From NCBI RefSeq assembly GCF_020740795.1, contig NC_067305.1, forward strand, positions 2,232,001 to 2,296,000: DNA of 64,000 nucleotides, in the 5' to 3' direction. This document shows positions 50,438 to 62,625 of the stretch, in pieces. Origin of the DNA: Apus apus. Lineage: Eukaryota > Chordata > Aves > Apodiformes > Apodidae. Below the pieces are notes generated by a model, which saw only the letters and a list, made by a program, of their open reading frames with translations, searched no databases and was not told the DNA's origin. Numbering within the stretch: position 1 is the stretch's first letter; every line of letters begins with the position of its first letter. The translations under genes and the position numbers were made by a program.

Positions 50438-53203
50438 TTAGGGAGTGTAGAGAGCCTGGGTGACTTGGTAGAGCGTGTGTTCGGTGACCTGCTGGAAGTA
50501 CTGGCAGCACAGCCACTCCTCCAGGCTGGGCCTTGGCCCTGCCCCAGCAGAATTCTCTGCAAACTTGAGGAGCAACAGAGCCCTCTTCAGCTCCACCCAG
50601 CTCCTGAGCAGGGTGAGGGTCTTCTTGCTCCTGGCAAAGAGCTCCTGGCGAGGCCCCCAGAGCAGGACCTGCAGGATGCTCCTGGCCTGCTCGATGGAGA
50701 CCCTCTTGCAGGGATCTCTGTGGAGAAGCAGCACGGCCAGACGCTTGAGTCCCGTGGAATAGATGGACAAGGAAGGGATTTCAGGAAGTCTGTTGTTTCT
50801 GAACCCCAAGGCATTTTCCAGAGAGATGTCCACATGCAGGATCTGATAGATCAGCATGCCTACCTGCAGCTCATCTGCCACTGGGGAGGGTGCTGCAGCA
50901 AGCCCCTTGGTCCAGTCCTGCTCCTGGCTGGTAGAACAAGGTCTTCGCTTGTCTTGGACCTTGAAGAAGCTGCTGATGAGCAGCCTTGGAAGGGACAGCC
51001 CCAGGGGTGCCTCCTTGCCTTGCTGGCTCTGGGCAGGACAAGGGCACTGCACCAGCAGCAGGTTCTTGGGGCAGAGGTCCCCCAGCCCCACGTTCTGTCT
51101 CTGGAGGTGCTCCAGCCCCGTGCACACCTGCAGGAGGAGGAGGCAAGCCAGACGTTCATAGTGCCCAGGGCTGGTCCTGTGCAAACCATGGGATCCCTTC
51201 ACAAAGCCCTCCAGGGTCTGGTAGGGAACCTCGGGAGAAAGAAGAACCTGCAGGACAGGGCGGGTGGTAAGATGAGCTGGCTCCTCTCCACAAGGGGACC
51301 AGTTCTGCTCTCCATGGCTTCCCAGGAGCACCAGCTCCTGAGGGAGGTGGTCAGTGAAGCGGCCGATCAGGCGCTGGATGTTGCAGTGTGTCCCAAGGGA
51401 GCTCTGCACCCCCAGGCTGGAGCAGCCCATCTTAGGGACCTGCAAAGAGAGACAGGGCACAGCCAGCTGAGCAAGGACGGAGCCACTGGATCACAGAACC
51501 ACAGGATGGTTCGGGTTGGAAGGAACCTTAAAGATCATCTAGTCCTGACCCTCCTGCCGTGAGCAGCTACACCTTCTGCTAGGCCAGGTTGCTCCAAGCC
51601 CCATCCAAAGCCTCGATCCAAAAGCTTCATCCTGGCCCAGGCTGCTGCCTCAGCTCAGGGCCACACTGGTCCAACCCAGTGCTGGGCTCCCCCTGCACCC
51701 TCCCAACCCACTGGTGCCTGCTGGAACAGGTTCGAGCAAGGAAAAGTGCTGCTCTCCTTGACCCAGCCTTTGGACCAGTGGGAACCCTCTCTGTCCCCAC
51801 CACCAGCAGCAGCATCAGCAGCACCACCACCAGCAGCACCACCACCAGCAGCATCACCACCACCAGCAGCACCACCAGCACCACCAGCAGCACCAGCACC
51901 ACCAGCAGCACCACCAGCACCATCTCCTTCAGCAAATGCAGAAGCTGGTGCCAAAAGGGGAAGCGCCTGTGTGACCTGGGGCAGTGGAACAGCACCACAG
52001 CCCCCCGTGCCGTGGGAGCCAGCACCCCCCGCCCCTCCCAGGGCACTTCCACCAACATCCCCACCTTACCTTGGCTGCAAACACCAGCCGGGTTTGCTCA
52101 GAAGTGAAGCCCACCCTGAAGTACCAGGCGTCCCCGCTCTCGCAGCAGGGCTCTGGCTCCAGGATGCTGAGGGCTGCCCAGCTCTTCCCTGCCAGCTCTG
52201 CCTCCAGCAGCTGCTGCTGCTCCTCCTGCCCCACCAGCTCCTCCTGGAGACGAGCTGAGAGCCGGGCCAGGGCAGCTGCCTGGCACCCCAAAAGCAGCCC
52301 GGACCCCCCGGCTGGGCTCTCCAGGAGCTGCCCCAGCTCCCTGTCTGCCGTCCCAAACGTCAGCTCCGCCGGGCTGGGTGACGGGGAGTTCTGTGGGTGG
52401 CTCCAGGTCACCGGTTCTCCCAGGCTCTGGGACTTGGTCAAGGGCTTCTTGGGTCCCCAGGAGGGTCTGTCCCGTGGGGGGATGGAGCGGGGAGCCCCCT
52501 CCCCGTGCCGTGAAGGGGGCGGTGGGATGTTGCTGAGGATGTTGCCAGTCCATGCTGAGGGGTCACCCCGAGAGTGCCAGGATGGCTCCGGGAGGGACTC
52601 TGCTCGCTGGAGCTGCTTTTTTGGCAGTGGGGGAGGCAGGGGGTCCCTGCCGGGCTGAGGGGGGGGTCTCCCAGCTCCCTCCCCTCGGCAAGCCTTGCGG
52701 GGGACGAGGTGGGCACGCAGCTCTCCTGGGGGGGGAGGAACAGACACGGCAGAGCTGAGGGGGTGGATGGTGAGGGGCACGGAGGGGTTGCCATCCCCCC
52801 GTGGTGGTCCCAGCCTCTGTCACCCTGTGGTGGCCCCCGGTGTCACCCCAGTGGTGGTCCTGGTGTCACCCTGTGGTGGTCCTGGTGCCTGTCACCCTGG
52901 CAGAGGCCCTACTGTCACCCCAGTGGTGGTCCTGGCATCACCCCAGCAGTGTTCCCAGGGCCAGTCTGCCCACTGTCACCCCCAGGAGGGGCGAGGGGGG
53001 GAGAAGGTGGGAGACAGAGCAGGACAAGGGTACAAGCACGTTGTTATTTACCCCCCTGCCTATTTCCAGCCCCAAAGCAAAGCCCCAGTGCCAAGTGGAA
53101 GGTGCCATGGGAGGAGGAGAGGGACAGCAGCAGGGTCGGGGTGCTACTCACCCACGTTGCTGTAGACCAGGGCTGGGTCGGTGGGTCCCAGGGGGTCCGG
53201 CAT
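50438..53203 (-). CDS. PEAK3: PEAK3 pseudokinase scaffold (C19orf35 orthologue), three coding exons
   Basis: PEAK3 is a cytoplasmic pseudokinase adaptor related to PEAK1 and PRAG1 that dimerises and recruits Crk, Grb2 and 14-3-3. Coding exons on the minus strand: 53203-53152, 52725-52070, 51439-50438, phases 1 and 0, giving 569 aa from the nearest ATG (human 473 from memory). VYSNVGELRAHLVPRKACR aligns with human TYSNLGQIRAHLLPSKACR. PLPPPLPKK (about residues 46-54) is the Crk SH3 motif, RAESLP (58-63) the 14-3-3 site and YSN (14-16) a Grb2 SH2 pYxN motif. VFAAKVPK marks the beta-3 lysine. The catalytic loop is GDLCPKNLLL (356-365) and the DFG position reads ISSFFK, as expected of a dead kinase. 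The C-terminal helix EEWLCCQYFQQVTEHTLYQV belongs to the dimerising SHED region. The N-terminal start is uncertain because the frame stays open upstream of 53203. Confidence 0.93.
51488..51606 (-). mobile_element. Short CR1 3' fragment in PEAK3 intron
   Basis: Reverse, CACAGAACCACAGGATGGTT, CTTAAAGATCATCTAGTCCT and CTAGGCCAGGTTGCTCCAAG. Inserted in the sense orientation relative to PEAK3, close to the last-exon acceptor. Confidence 0.92.
51796..51925. repeat. Imperfect CAC/CAG triplet repeat in PEAK3 intron
   Basis: Mixed CACCAC and CAGCAG runs of about 130 bp between 51796 and 51925, in the intron between exons 2 and 3. Not coding in the PEAK3 model. Confidence 0.92.
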
Positions 53204-55316
53204 GGGGGCAGGTGGTCCCAGGGCACCCAGGTCCAGGCTCCTGCTGTGGGTGCCCTGCAGGGGGGTCCTGCAGGGAGCTGGAGTCAGTGCCCACCCCTCC
53301 AAGGACACCGGCTCCATTGGGTGCCAGATGAGGGGAAGAATGAGAAAGGGGAAGCCATGGTCTGGGGAGCCCTGGCTGCTTGGGTTTGAGGCAAAAGACG
53401 TGGACCTGGTGACTCCAGCTCCTGTGCTGGGGGCGTTGCTGGGGGTACTCCCACTCCTGAGGGGTAGGGGCTGCCTCGGAGGCTTCATGTGCAGGGGTAC
53501 AGGATTGGGGGGGGTGACTACAGATGGGGTGACATCTGCCTGGTGGGCCCCATGGGGTGGCCGTGAGGACACGAGGGCGGGAGAGGTGTGGGATGGGAGC
53601 AGGAAAAAAAGCCTTTGACACCCCCAGCCCAGGCCTGGGGGTCATGGAGGGGGTTGGGGAGGGGGAGGGGTGGTCGTGGTGTCCATCCACAGGGAGGGAA
53701 GAGCAGAGAGCTGGGAAGGAGGGGAGCACTGAGGAGGAAGGAGCCGCCAGCAGCCCCGGCTGGGGTTTTGCTTCCCTGTCCTGGCCAGGCTGGGTGCAAA
53801 CCTGCAGCTCTGCCCCTGCCACCACAAATGGTACTGAAACCACGGTGGCTTTCTTTAAAAGCCCTGCTTTCTCAGCTGGGGACACCCCTCACTGTGCAAC
53901 TTCAGGCCTTACCCCTCTTTGTTTGGTCACCGTTACCCCCCCCCAGGGACCCGGAGATGATTCCCAGCCTTTCCCAAAGGGTCAGCCTGAACCAGCCTGG
54001 GAAGCTCCTTTTTCTTTGGGCTCAGTTTGCAAAGTATTTTGTTACCTCTCCGTTTTCCCTGGCAGGGGTGGGTTCCTGGAGGGCTCCAGCTCCATCTCCC
54101 AGTTCAGCAGCAGCTCCCAGTCCCCAGCCCGGGCTCCCCTGGCTCTGGTCACGGCACCACAGGGAATCCACTTGCACAACTCGCTGCAACCCCGCTCGCA
54201 GGAGGATGTTCTTGCTTTCAAAACCTCCTTCTTGCAAGGCTAAAGGAAGCTGGAGGCTTGGCCTGGTTCCCAGGCAGCCCCTGCAGCTCCTGCAGGGTCA
54301 CACACTGTCCCCAGAGGCTCCCACTGCTCGTGTCACCTTCGGTACAACCTGTTGCAGTGGGTTTGTCCCCACCCTGAGCTGCTTCCCCCACCTCCTGGGC
54401 TGCTCTCTGGGTGGCAGCTGTATGGAAAAGGGGGATTTCGATGGTGAAACCCTCCCAAACCACATCAGCACTCCCAGCTGTGTTGGCGAGGTGGACATTT
54501 TTTGGTTTCTTCAATGGGTTTTGCTGGGAGCCCAGCTGATAGAACACCCTTCTTTTCCTTCCCCTCCCAGAGCTTCCCAGGCCCTGGGGGAGCAGGGAGT
54601 GACACGACTCAGCTGCTGGGAAAACCCAATCCCCACATCACTGTCTGTCCTGGGTAAGGTCAAGTTCCTCTTTGAACATTCTAAACCCCCCCAATCTTTT
54701 CATATCTATTCCCTTCTCTTCAGTCTTTGAACTAATTAGGATATAACGAATGGCACTTGTTAGTAATTGGCCTGGGTGGGGCGGGGGGAGCCCCTCTGCT
54801 GAGAGCTGGTGTCATGGATGTCTCCTGGGAACACCAAGGCTGGGGATCAGCAGGATTCAGGGGAGGTGAATTTGCAGGAAGAAAGTGGGAACATCCCCCA
54901 CCTTCCCAGCCTGGACAGGACATCCCGGGCAGCAGGGTGGGTACCATGGGACTGGGCACTTCTGCAGAGCTTTGGGGGAAGGGGAGGGGGGGGGGGGGGG
55001 CTGGTTTGGGGCTTGGTCTTTTGAGGGCCACCCTCAAGCTTGGTGGTTTCCTCACCACCTCTTTTGCAATCCCTATTTCCCAGCCAACACAAGAGGTTTG
55101 TGTCTGTTGGCCCAGCTCCTGCCAAGGGCTGTTTCTGCAGCTCTGAGGCCGTTGGTGAGAACTGATAAAAAAAACCAACAAACCAACAACCCATGTGTTG
55201 GGGCTGAGTCATGTTTGGATCCAGCAGCAGCAGCAGCTCAGGAAGGATGTGCAAGACTTTGGGAGATGCCAAACCCATCAGTACCCGCGTGGTCCTGCCC
55301 ACACTGCTTTGCTGGC
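53204..55316. other. 5' flank of PEAK3 and intergenic sequence
   Basis: Should contain the PEAK3 5' UTR and promoter, not located. A frame in phase with PEAK3 exon 1 is open back to 53572. A G run occurs at about 54989-55001. No other gene supported. Confidence 0.4.
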
Positions 55317-55612
55317 AGGGCTGCTCATCCCTGTCCCCAGCCCTGCTCATCCCTGTGCCCAGCCCTGCTCATCCCTGTGCCCAGCCCTGCTCATCCCTGT
55401 CCCCAGCCCTGCTCATCCCTGTCCCCAGCCCTGCTCATCCCTGTGCCCAGCCCTGCTCATCCCTGTCCCCAGCCCTGCTCATCCCTGTCCCCAGCCCTGC
55501 TCATCCCTGTCCCCAGCCCTGCTCATCCCTGTGCCCAGCCCTGCTCATCCTTGTACCCAGCCCTGCTCATCCCTGTGCCCAGCCCTGCTCATCCCTGTCC
55601 CCAGCCCTGCCC
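55317..55612. repeat. 22-nt minisatellite, about 13 copies
   Basis: Unit CTGCTCATCCCTGTCCCCAG plus CC, with CCCC/GCCC alternation at one position (GTCCCCAG or GTGCCCAG). Very uniform, so recent expansion is likely. Confidence 0.96.
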
Positions 55613-55674
55613 AGTGATTCCCTCACCACGTCACCCAGGGCTATAATGCTGTAAAAATAAAGAATATCAATCAT

Positions 55675-55806
55675 TATGGAATCATGGAAGGGTTTGGGTT
55701 GGAAGGGACCTTCAAGATCATCCAGTCCCACCCCCCTGCATGGGCAGGGACACCTCCCACCAGCCCAGGTTGCTCCAAGCCCCATCCAACCTGCCCTTCA
55801 ACACTT
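55675..55806 (-). mobile_element. CR1 LINE 3' fragment
   Basis: Reverse, ATGGAATCATGGAAGGGTTT to CCCATCCAACCTGCCCTTCA; about 130 bp, young type. Confidence 0.95.
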
Positions 55807-56885
55807 CCTGAACCCTTTAAAGCACTGTGGGTTGATCGTGCTAAATCCTGCAGGACTGGTCAGCAAATGCCAACTGGCTTGTCCAAGCTACAGGGCACCC
55901 CTGAATCCATCAGGGGGTCCCTCTGCCCACCCTGGGCTGATAAAGCAGTGAAGGAGCTGGTGGCTGCAGGACATCAATGCCAATCACAGTCACTGGGCCA
56001 GGGGGTCCCCAGCCCTTGGACACCCCCTCCCACCAGCTGCACAGGGCTGGGATTTGGGGAAGTGATGCAGGGAGATTTGACTTGGCCGAAACCTTTTTCA
56101 TTTGGAAGGAAATTGGTTTCTCTTCCCAGCAGGAGGTTCGATCTTCAAATGCACCCACTGGAAAATTACATTTTTCTAATTGTCTTCTTTTTTTTTTGTT
56201 TGTTTACCCTGACTATTGCCAGCCCATCGTTGCTGTGGGGATGCTGCAGAGCTGGCTCAGGGCAGCGTGGTGGGCACCAAAACCCCCTGAGCTGGGCTGG
56301 CAGCAGCTTCTGAAGGAGCGGGGGGGGCTCAGCCCCAGCTCCCCAGGTGTCCCCAAGGCCACAGTGCTCCCAGACCCTTTGGTACAGGAATGATTGTAAC
56401 CCCAGCCCTTCACCTCCCAGGTGCTCTTGTGCCACGGGGTGTTTTCTTTTTTTGTGCAGGAAATGAGAGAAAAGCCTCAGTTTCCTCTTTCACTCCCCCA
56501 GCAGCTCTTGCTCCGGCTGGGGGGGCTGCAGGAGGCCCCAGGACACTGGTGGCACCTCAGTTGTTTTGCAACCAGGGTCACACTCTCCTGTGAGGTGGGC
56601 GCTGGGAGAGTCCTTGGGGAGCAGCAGGGTGGGGAATTTCGGGGTGCAGAGGCTGGGAACTGGCCCAGGGGCTTTTCCTCCAGCAGATGGAGGCCTCGCT
56701 TCTCTTCCACCAGCTCCCGGTCCCCAGCCCAGTCTCATGCTGGGAAAGCTGGGACTGGGGCTGGAGTGAGGACAGGCCAGTCACTGAGCTTGGGAGGAGG
56801 GAAAAGAGGGGGCTTGGGGGGGGGGTTGGCACCCCCTTTGTTGGGGACACAAGGACAGATGGTTCCCAGCCAGCTGGGCAAGGGG
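55807..56885. other. Unique intergenic sequence, nothing recognised
   Basis: Single-copy sequence, no supported gene or RNA. Confidence 0.4.
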
Positions 56886-57600
56886 ACAGGATCATAGCAT
56901 GTCAGGGGTTGGAAGGGACCCCCAAAGATCATCCAGGCCAACCCCCCTGCCAGAGCAGGACCAAAACCAGGGCAGGTCACTCAGAAAGGCATCCAGACAG
57001 GTCTGGAAAGTCTCCAGAGAAGGAGACTCCACAGCCTCTCTGGGCAGCCTGTCCCAGGGCTCTGTCACCCTCACAGCAAAGAAGTTCTTCCTCATCTTGA
57101 GCTGGAACTTCCTGGGCTCCAGTTTGAATCCATTGCCCCTCGTCCTGTCCCAGGGCACAAGTGACAAGAGCTTGTCCTGCCTTCTTGCTGCCCTCATGGA
57201 TTGATAGACATTCATGAGATGCCCCCTCAGGCTTCTCCTCTCCAGACTGAACAGCCCCAGGTCTCTCAGCCTTTCCTCATCAGGCAGGTGTTCCAGTCCC
57301 TTCATCATCCTCGTGGCCTCCCTTGGCCTCTCCCCAGTAGATCCCTGTCCCTCTGGAACTGGGGAGCCCAGAACTGGGCACAACACTCCAAGTGAGGTCT
57401 CACCAGGGCCGAGCAGAGGGGGATGAGAACCTCCCTGACCTGCTGGACACACTCCTCCTGATGCACCCCAAGCTACCACTGGCCTTCCTGGCCACAGGGG
57501 CACTTTGCTGTCGCATGGAGAACTTGTCTACCAGGACTCCAAGGTCCTCCACAGAGCTGCTCTCCAGCAGGTCACCTCCTGGCCTAGGATGGCCCAGTCC
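56886..57600 (-). mobile_element. CR1 LINE fragment, about 715 bp, second subfamily
   Basis: Reverse, ATCATAGCATGTCAGGGGTT, nearly identical to 18285-18660. It then extends further into the element (GAACTGGGCACAACACTCCA, CTTCCTGGCCACAGGGGCAC) to about GGATGGCCCAGTCCCTC. Confidence 0.94.
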
Positions 57601-58754
57601 CTCATGGGGATGGTGATGGCAGCCTGGCCAAGGGCAGGGACAATCTCACATGGGGCTGGTGGGATGGGAAAGGGGACCAAGAGGGTCACTTCAGTCTTTC
57701 TTAAAACAGGGACCCCCTCCAGTGCTGCTGGCTCCTGCCCCTTGGCCCTACTGCAGTGCCCCTCCGTGCCTCAGTTTCCCCAGTCAGAGAGCTGCAGTGC
57801 AGACCCCCCCAGTGCCCAGTTTTCCAGCCTCATGGAAACGTTTGGCTCTGCATGTGAATCCTTTCACGCCCCCTGACCCCCAGTTTCCCTGCCAGCAGGA
57901 GGTGGGTGAGGTGCTGCCTTTGCACCCTTCAGCTTAAGGGCATCCTTAGGAACACTCTATTAGTAACCCAGAGCAGATGACCAGCAGGGGCAGCCTGGCC
58001 ACGCTGCCCAGCACTCAGTTCTTGTTGGTCATCTGGCCTTTGGTGCCCTCTGGAAGCTGCTTTGCTGTGGGGTGATGGAGGGATCTGTGGGGCAGCTGGG
58101 GATGAGCAGCTGATGGGCTGCAAATCCCTATTTTTTTTTGGTTTTTGGGGGGGTGGGATTGACATCTTCTGACCCCTGGGGTCCCCTGGAGCAGGGTTGG
58201 GGAGCACAGAGGCCCCCGTGGGGCAGGTCAGGGTTCCTGAGGGCCCTTCCTGGGCCCTGCCCAGTTTGTGCTCAGGATTTCTCTGCTGATTTGGGGCCCC
58301 TGCGAAGAAGAAAATTTGGGGGTGGGAAACAAAACCAAAACAAGCCACCAAAGTCCCTTTTTCTTTTCTTTTTTTTTTTTTTTTTTTCCTTCCCCCAAAT
58401 ACATTTCACATGCTGGTTACACACAAAACACTGGCAGGTCTGCACTGCCCCAACCTGCCTGTGCTGCCAGGGTCTGGGTCCCACCCCCCAGGTAAAAAAA
58501 AACCCCGGACCCCCCAACAACGGTGAGGCCGGTGGGACCCCCAGAATGACATGGCATGCACAGCTCGGGGGGGCTGGGGGGGCACCGGGCATGCGAAGGG
58601 GCTGGGGGGGGGGGGGCACCCAGGGCAGGGGGTGGGTGGGAGAGGTGGGCACCACCCCCCGGGATGGGGCTGGATCCTGGATCCTGGCAGTGCCCGGTGC
58701 CAGCACCTTGGGGAGGAGGGTTGGGGCCTGAGCCCCCCCCCCCCCCCCCCCTGG
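57601..58754. other. Intergenic sequence 3' of LINGO3, no gene seen
   Basis: Unique sequence with a T-rich run (58358-58388). The LINGO3 3' UTR may extend toward here; no clear minus-strand polyadenylation signal was found. Confidence 0.35.
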
Positions 58755-59275
58755 TTTGTCACCCCTCTTCCCCCTGGGGCTCAGCCTGGGGGTTGGGGGG
58801 GGTATCCATGGGTGCAGGGGCAGGTGGGGGGGGCACTCATGGTGTGAGAGAAGGGTGGTGGGGGTACCCATGGGTGTGGGAGCAGGGGGGAGGCACCCAT
58901 GGGTGTAAAAGCAGAGTGTGGGGGGGGTACCCATGGGTGTAAAAGCAGAGTGGGGGGGGGGGGTACCCATGGGTGTAAAAGCAGGGTGGGAGGCACTCAT
59001 GGGTATAAAAGCAGAGTGGGGGGGGGGTACCCATGGATGTGGGAGCAGGTGGGGGGTACCCATGGGTGTGGATCAGGGTGGGGGGCACTCATGGGTGTGG
59101 GAGGCACTCACGGGTGTAAAAGCAGAGTGGGGGGGGGGGGCACTCATGGGTGTGGGAGCAGGGTGGGGGGCACTCATGGGTGTAAAAGCAGAGTGGGGGG
59201 GGGTACCCATGGGTGTGGGAGCAGGGTGGGGGGGCACTCATGGGTGTGGGAGCAGGTGGGGGACAGGATAGGGTG
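58755..59275. repeat. 33-45-nt imperfect minisatellite with G runs
   Basis: Units contain CACTCATGGGTGT or TACCCATGGGTGT, then AAAAGCAGAG or GGGAGCAGGG, then a run of 5-11 G. Length variation comes mostly from the G runs. Open frames on either strand are repeat artefacts. Confidence 0.93.
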
Positions 59276-60756
59276 CAGGGCAAGGGGTGCAGGGGATGGG
59301 GTGCAGGGGATGGCCCAAGCAGCTGCTCTCACTTGTGCCCCCCATGCAGTGAAGCTCGGGGTGGGGGGGGGTTCCACAGCCCCACAGGGATGCCAGGCAG
59401 GAGACGGGAGCTGCCTCCTCCAGCTCTCAGGGAGGACATGTCCAGCCTGACCCTTGCCAGCTGGAGAAGGGACATCCAGGTGGGGTGATGCACCTGCAGG
59501 AAGGGGGACACGTGGTGGGAGGAGGAATCAATGGGCTCCCCAGCCCATCCAGCCCCATCCAGGCTCTTCCAGCTGAGTCAGCTCTGCTCCTTTTCCCACC
59601 CAAACCCCCATGCCCCGAGCTGCAGCCAGGAGTGCCCTGGGCAGAGGGGGGAGGAGAAGCTGGGACCATCCCCAGGGACACTGACCCGCAGTCCTCGGGG
59701 CTGGAGGTTGCATGATCCAGGTGGACATGATGGAGGTGCCAGCCAGGACCTTCTCCCCGTGTTTGCTTTTGCCATCAGTTCCCAAGTGGATTGTCCCAGG
59801 CTTGTTTCTCCTCTTCTTACCAGACCGTCCAACCTCCCCGTGCAGGTCGGGCCAGCTCCTGCTCCCCTGCAGACCTTCAGCTGTGCCAACCAAAGCAAAC
59901 TGACCCAAAATTGCCTTTTTTTGCACCCAGACGAATCTTGACCCCCTTCACCTTGTGGTGCCTCGGGTGGATGCATCACCCTGGGGCTGCTCCTCCTGAT
60001 TTCAATGACCTTGGTCTCATTTTGCCTTCTTTTCCCATTTTTTCTTGCTGACACCCCCTCAAAAATCCAACCCTGGGTGGGTTATTATTGCTTGTTCAGG
60101 AGTGTCCCCGAGCACCCATGTTTTGAGCTGCTCTTTCTTACACCCAACAATGGAAGTTCTCAAGGACCTGCCCGGGGGGGTGGGGGGTTCCAACTATGCC
60201 AAGGGGCTGGAGAAGACCCCTGGCTTGGCACAGCCCCCTCCAGCCCCCCCAGCACCCCAGTCCCCACGGAAGACTTTTCTCTTGGAAATTCATTTAAAAA
60301 AAGAAGAAAAAAAAATCAATAACTGGACCAAAAATAAGACAAGAAACAAGAAGAACCATAAACAACCACCGGGAAAGTTTTCTGGAGAGTCTCTTAAAAA
60401 AAAAAAACAACCCAGAAAGGGAAAGTGGGAGGAAAAGAGATGGAAGCAGTTTGGTTTTTTTTTCTCCCAGGCCCAAACGCGGCTGATCTCCTGGCTGGAG
60501 AAATGCATAGTTGGTAGTAAAACTTTTGGTGACAAAAAGGAGGCCCTGGAGCTGGGATGGCCCTTGGGCCACTTGCTGCAGGGCCAGGAGAGCCAGGGCC
60601 ATCTCTTCCCAAGCCTGCAGGCCCACGTGGGGCTGACCCTGCACGTCTCCAGCTGCGTCCCAGCACAGCGAGGTCCCACCACCAGCTCTGGGATGTCTCC
60701 AGTGCTTCCACACACCTCCCCCTGGCCCTGTCCCACGGCAGACAGCAGTTCTCCTC
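59276..60756. other. Probable LINGO3 3' UTR and downstream sequence
   Basis: No separate gene supported. Sequence just below 60757 is likely LINGO3 3' UTR, with A-rich patches at 60294-60313 and 60398-60411. Confidence 0.4.
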
Positions 60757-62574
60757 TCAGATCATCTTCATGTTGAACTTCCTGGCTCCTCCTTGGCCGG
60801 TGGTGGTGGTGGGACCATCCACCTTGCGGAAGGAATACTCCACCGAGAAGTTGTTCTTGTGCTGTCCCCGGCCGCGGCTCCAGACGAAGAGGAGGAGGAA
60901 GCAGAAGAGCACCACGCCCAGGAAGGTGATGCAGCCCATGGCCGTGGAGACCAGGATGGTCTTGAGGTCCAGCGTAAACTTCAAGAAGACTTGGGTGTCG
61001 TTGTGGGAGGTGTCGTTGAAGTCGCTGAGGTACAAAGTCCGGTTGGGGTGGTAGGAGCCGTCGGGCAGCCGCCCCTTGACCGTCAGGGTGGCAAAGTAGG
61101 TGTCGTTGCCCCCCGCGTTGCTGGCGATGCAGATGTAGGTGCCACTGTCCTGCAGCTGGGCGAAGCGGATCTCCAGGGTGCCCCCGGGCAGCACGGTCAC
61201 CCGGCCCGTGCTGCGGGTGGTGATCATGCGGTGCTGGGGGGACACCCAGGAGATGGAGGGGTCTGGCTCTCCGTCCGCCCGGCAAAGGAAGGACACGGAC
61301 TGTCCTTCCCGGGCTGTCACGTGCTGCAGCTTCCGATCCTTGATCTTGGGCTTCTGGCAGGTGAAGTACTCAAAGAGAACCGAGTCTGGGAAGTCCCTCA
61401 GGGCGTTGCCCTGGATTTCGGGGGGTGAGGAGCACATGGGCTGCTGCCCGTCGAAGTTGAGCGTCTTCCGCCGCTGCAGGATCCAGAGGAGGCGGCAGTC
61501 ACAGGCCAGGGGGTTCCTGTCCACCCGCAGCGTCTCCAGCGTGTTGACGGAGTGGAAGGTGCTCTCCTCCAGCGTGGACAGAAAGTTGCTGGAGAGGTTG
61601 AGCAGCCGGATTTGTCTCAGCCCGGAGAAAGCCTGAGGCTCCACGGACACCAAGAGAGCGCCCACGATGTGGAGCTCCTGGAGCCGGATGAGGTCTTTGA
61701 AGGAGCCCTTCAGCACGGTGCTGATGGGGTTGTAGGACAGGTTCAGGTACCGGAGGTACACCAGGTTCCTCAAGGCAGCAGCAGGCACGGCTGTGATGTT
61801 GGTGTAGGTGATGGAGAGCGAGGTGAGGTTCAAGCCCTGGAAGCTGGTAGGGGAGACGTCTTCCAGCAGCGGCCAGTTGTCGATCTCCAGCTGCAGGAGG
61901 TTGTAGAGCTTCTTGAAGTTTTGGTCCTCCAGTGCGGAGATGCTGAGGTGCCGGAGCCTCAGCACCTCCAGGTTCTGGAGGTAGGAGAGCGACTCGGCTG
62001 AGATGGAGGTCAGGTTGCACTTCTCAATGGTCAGCTGCTCCAGGCCCAGCAACCCCGAGAAGGCCCGCTGGGAGATGTACACCAAGTCATTATCACCCAC
62101 CTCCAGGCTCTTCAGGTTTCGCAGGTCCTGAAACACGTAGTCCAGCAGGATGACGAGCTTGTTCTCGCTGAGGTCCAAGAGGGTGAGGTTGGTCAGCTTG
62201 GTGAAGACCCCAGGAGGGATGAGCTTGAGCTGGTTCCCCCGCAGCCGCAAGATCTGCAGGTTGAACAGGTTGCTGAAGGCGCCGGGCTCCACGTTGGAGA
62301 TGATGTTCTCGCTGAAATCCAGCTCCTCCAGCAGCGGGTACGGGGAGAGGTCCCCCGGGTTCAGGCAGCGGATGCGGTTCTTGTTGAGCTCCAGGATCTT
62401 GGTCTCGGTGGGGATGCCCTCGGGGATGGAGGTGAGTCGCTTGCGGTGACACAGCACCGACCTGACCTGCGGGGCGCACTCGCAGCGGGCAGGGCAGGCG
62501 GCCGCCCGCCGCGGGCTCAGGAGGACCAGCTGGAGGACCAGGGCCGGGAGCCAACATCTCATTGTGTAGAGCAT
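60757..62574 (-). CDS. LINGO3: LINGO3, LRR and Ig domain membrane protein, single coding exon
   Basis: LINGO proteins are neuronal type I membrane proteins; LINGO1 is a Nogo receptor co-receptor and LINGO3 is less studied. The 605-aa frame has a signal peptide (about 1-26), an LRRNT cap from CPARCEC, about 12 leucine-rich repeats ([20 protein letters not shown] and others) and an LRRCT cap ([20 protein letters not shown]). An Ig C2 domain follows (about 410-505, with FLCRADGEP and [18 protein letters not shown]). The transmembrane helix is at 539-565 ([19 protein letters not shown]), then a 40-residue tail [17 protein letters not shown]...KFNMKMI. It fits LINGO3 (human about 592 aa, from memory) rather than LINGO1, 2 or 4 in the tail and [15 protein letters not shown]-type repeats. 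Two start codons are close: [10 protein letters not shown]; the second ATG (62562) aligns with human MTCWL. A good splice acceptor (CCCTTCCAG ending at 62608) suggests a spliced 5' UTR. Confidence 0.97.
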   Translation of the reverse strand: MLYTMRCWLPALVLQLVLLSPRRAAACPARCECAPQVRSVLCHRKRLTSIPEGIPTETKILELNKNRIRCLNPGDLSPYPLLEELDFSENIISNVEPGAFSNLFNLQILRLRGNQLKLIPPGVFTKLTNLTLLDLSENKLVILLDYVFQDLRNLKSLEVGDNDLVYISQRAFSGLLGLEQLTIEKCNLTSISAESLSYLQNLEVLRLRHLSISALEDQNFKKLYNLLQLEIDNWPLLEDVSPTSFQGLNLTSLSITYTNITAVPAAALRNLVYLRYLNLSYNPISTVLKGSFKDLIRLQELHIVGALLVSVEPQAFSGLRQIRLLNLSSNFLSTLEESTFHSVNTLETLRVDRNPLACDCRLLWILQRRKTLNFDGQQPMCSSPPEIQGNALRDFPDSVLFEYFTCQKPKIKDRKLQHVTAREGQSVSFLCRADGEPDPSISWVSPQHRMITTRSTGRVTVLPGGTLEIRFAQLQDSGTYICIASNAGGNDTYFATLTVKGRLPDGSYHPNRTLYLSDFNDTSHNDTQVFLKFTLDLKTILVSTAMGCITFLGVVLFCFLLLFVWSRGRGQHKNNFSVEYSFRKVDGPTTTTGQGGARKFNMKMI

Positions 62575-62607
62575 GGTCTACGGGCTCACCACCCTTCTCC
62601 TGAGCGC

Positions 62608-62625
62608 CTGGAAGGGAGAGATGCG
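62608..62625 (-). other. Splice acceptor in LINGO3 5' UTR
   Basis: Minus-strand pyrimidine tract CATCTCTCCCTTCCAG, about 30 bp upstream of the first ATG, implies a separate noncoding first exon, as in other single-coding-exon LINGO genes. Confidence 0.6.

Noticed and set aside
60793-62449. Plus-strand frames opposite LINGO3
   Set aside because: Shadows of the strongly recognised LINGO3 coding exon on the other strand.
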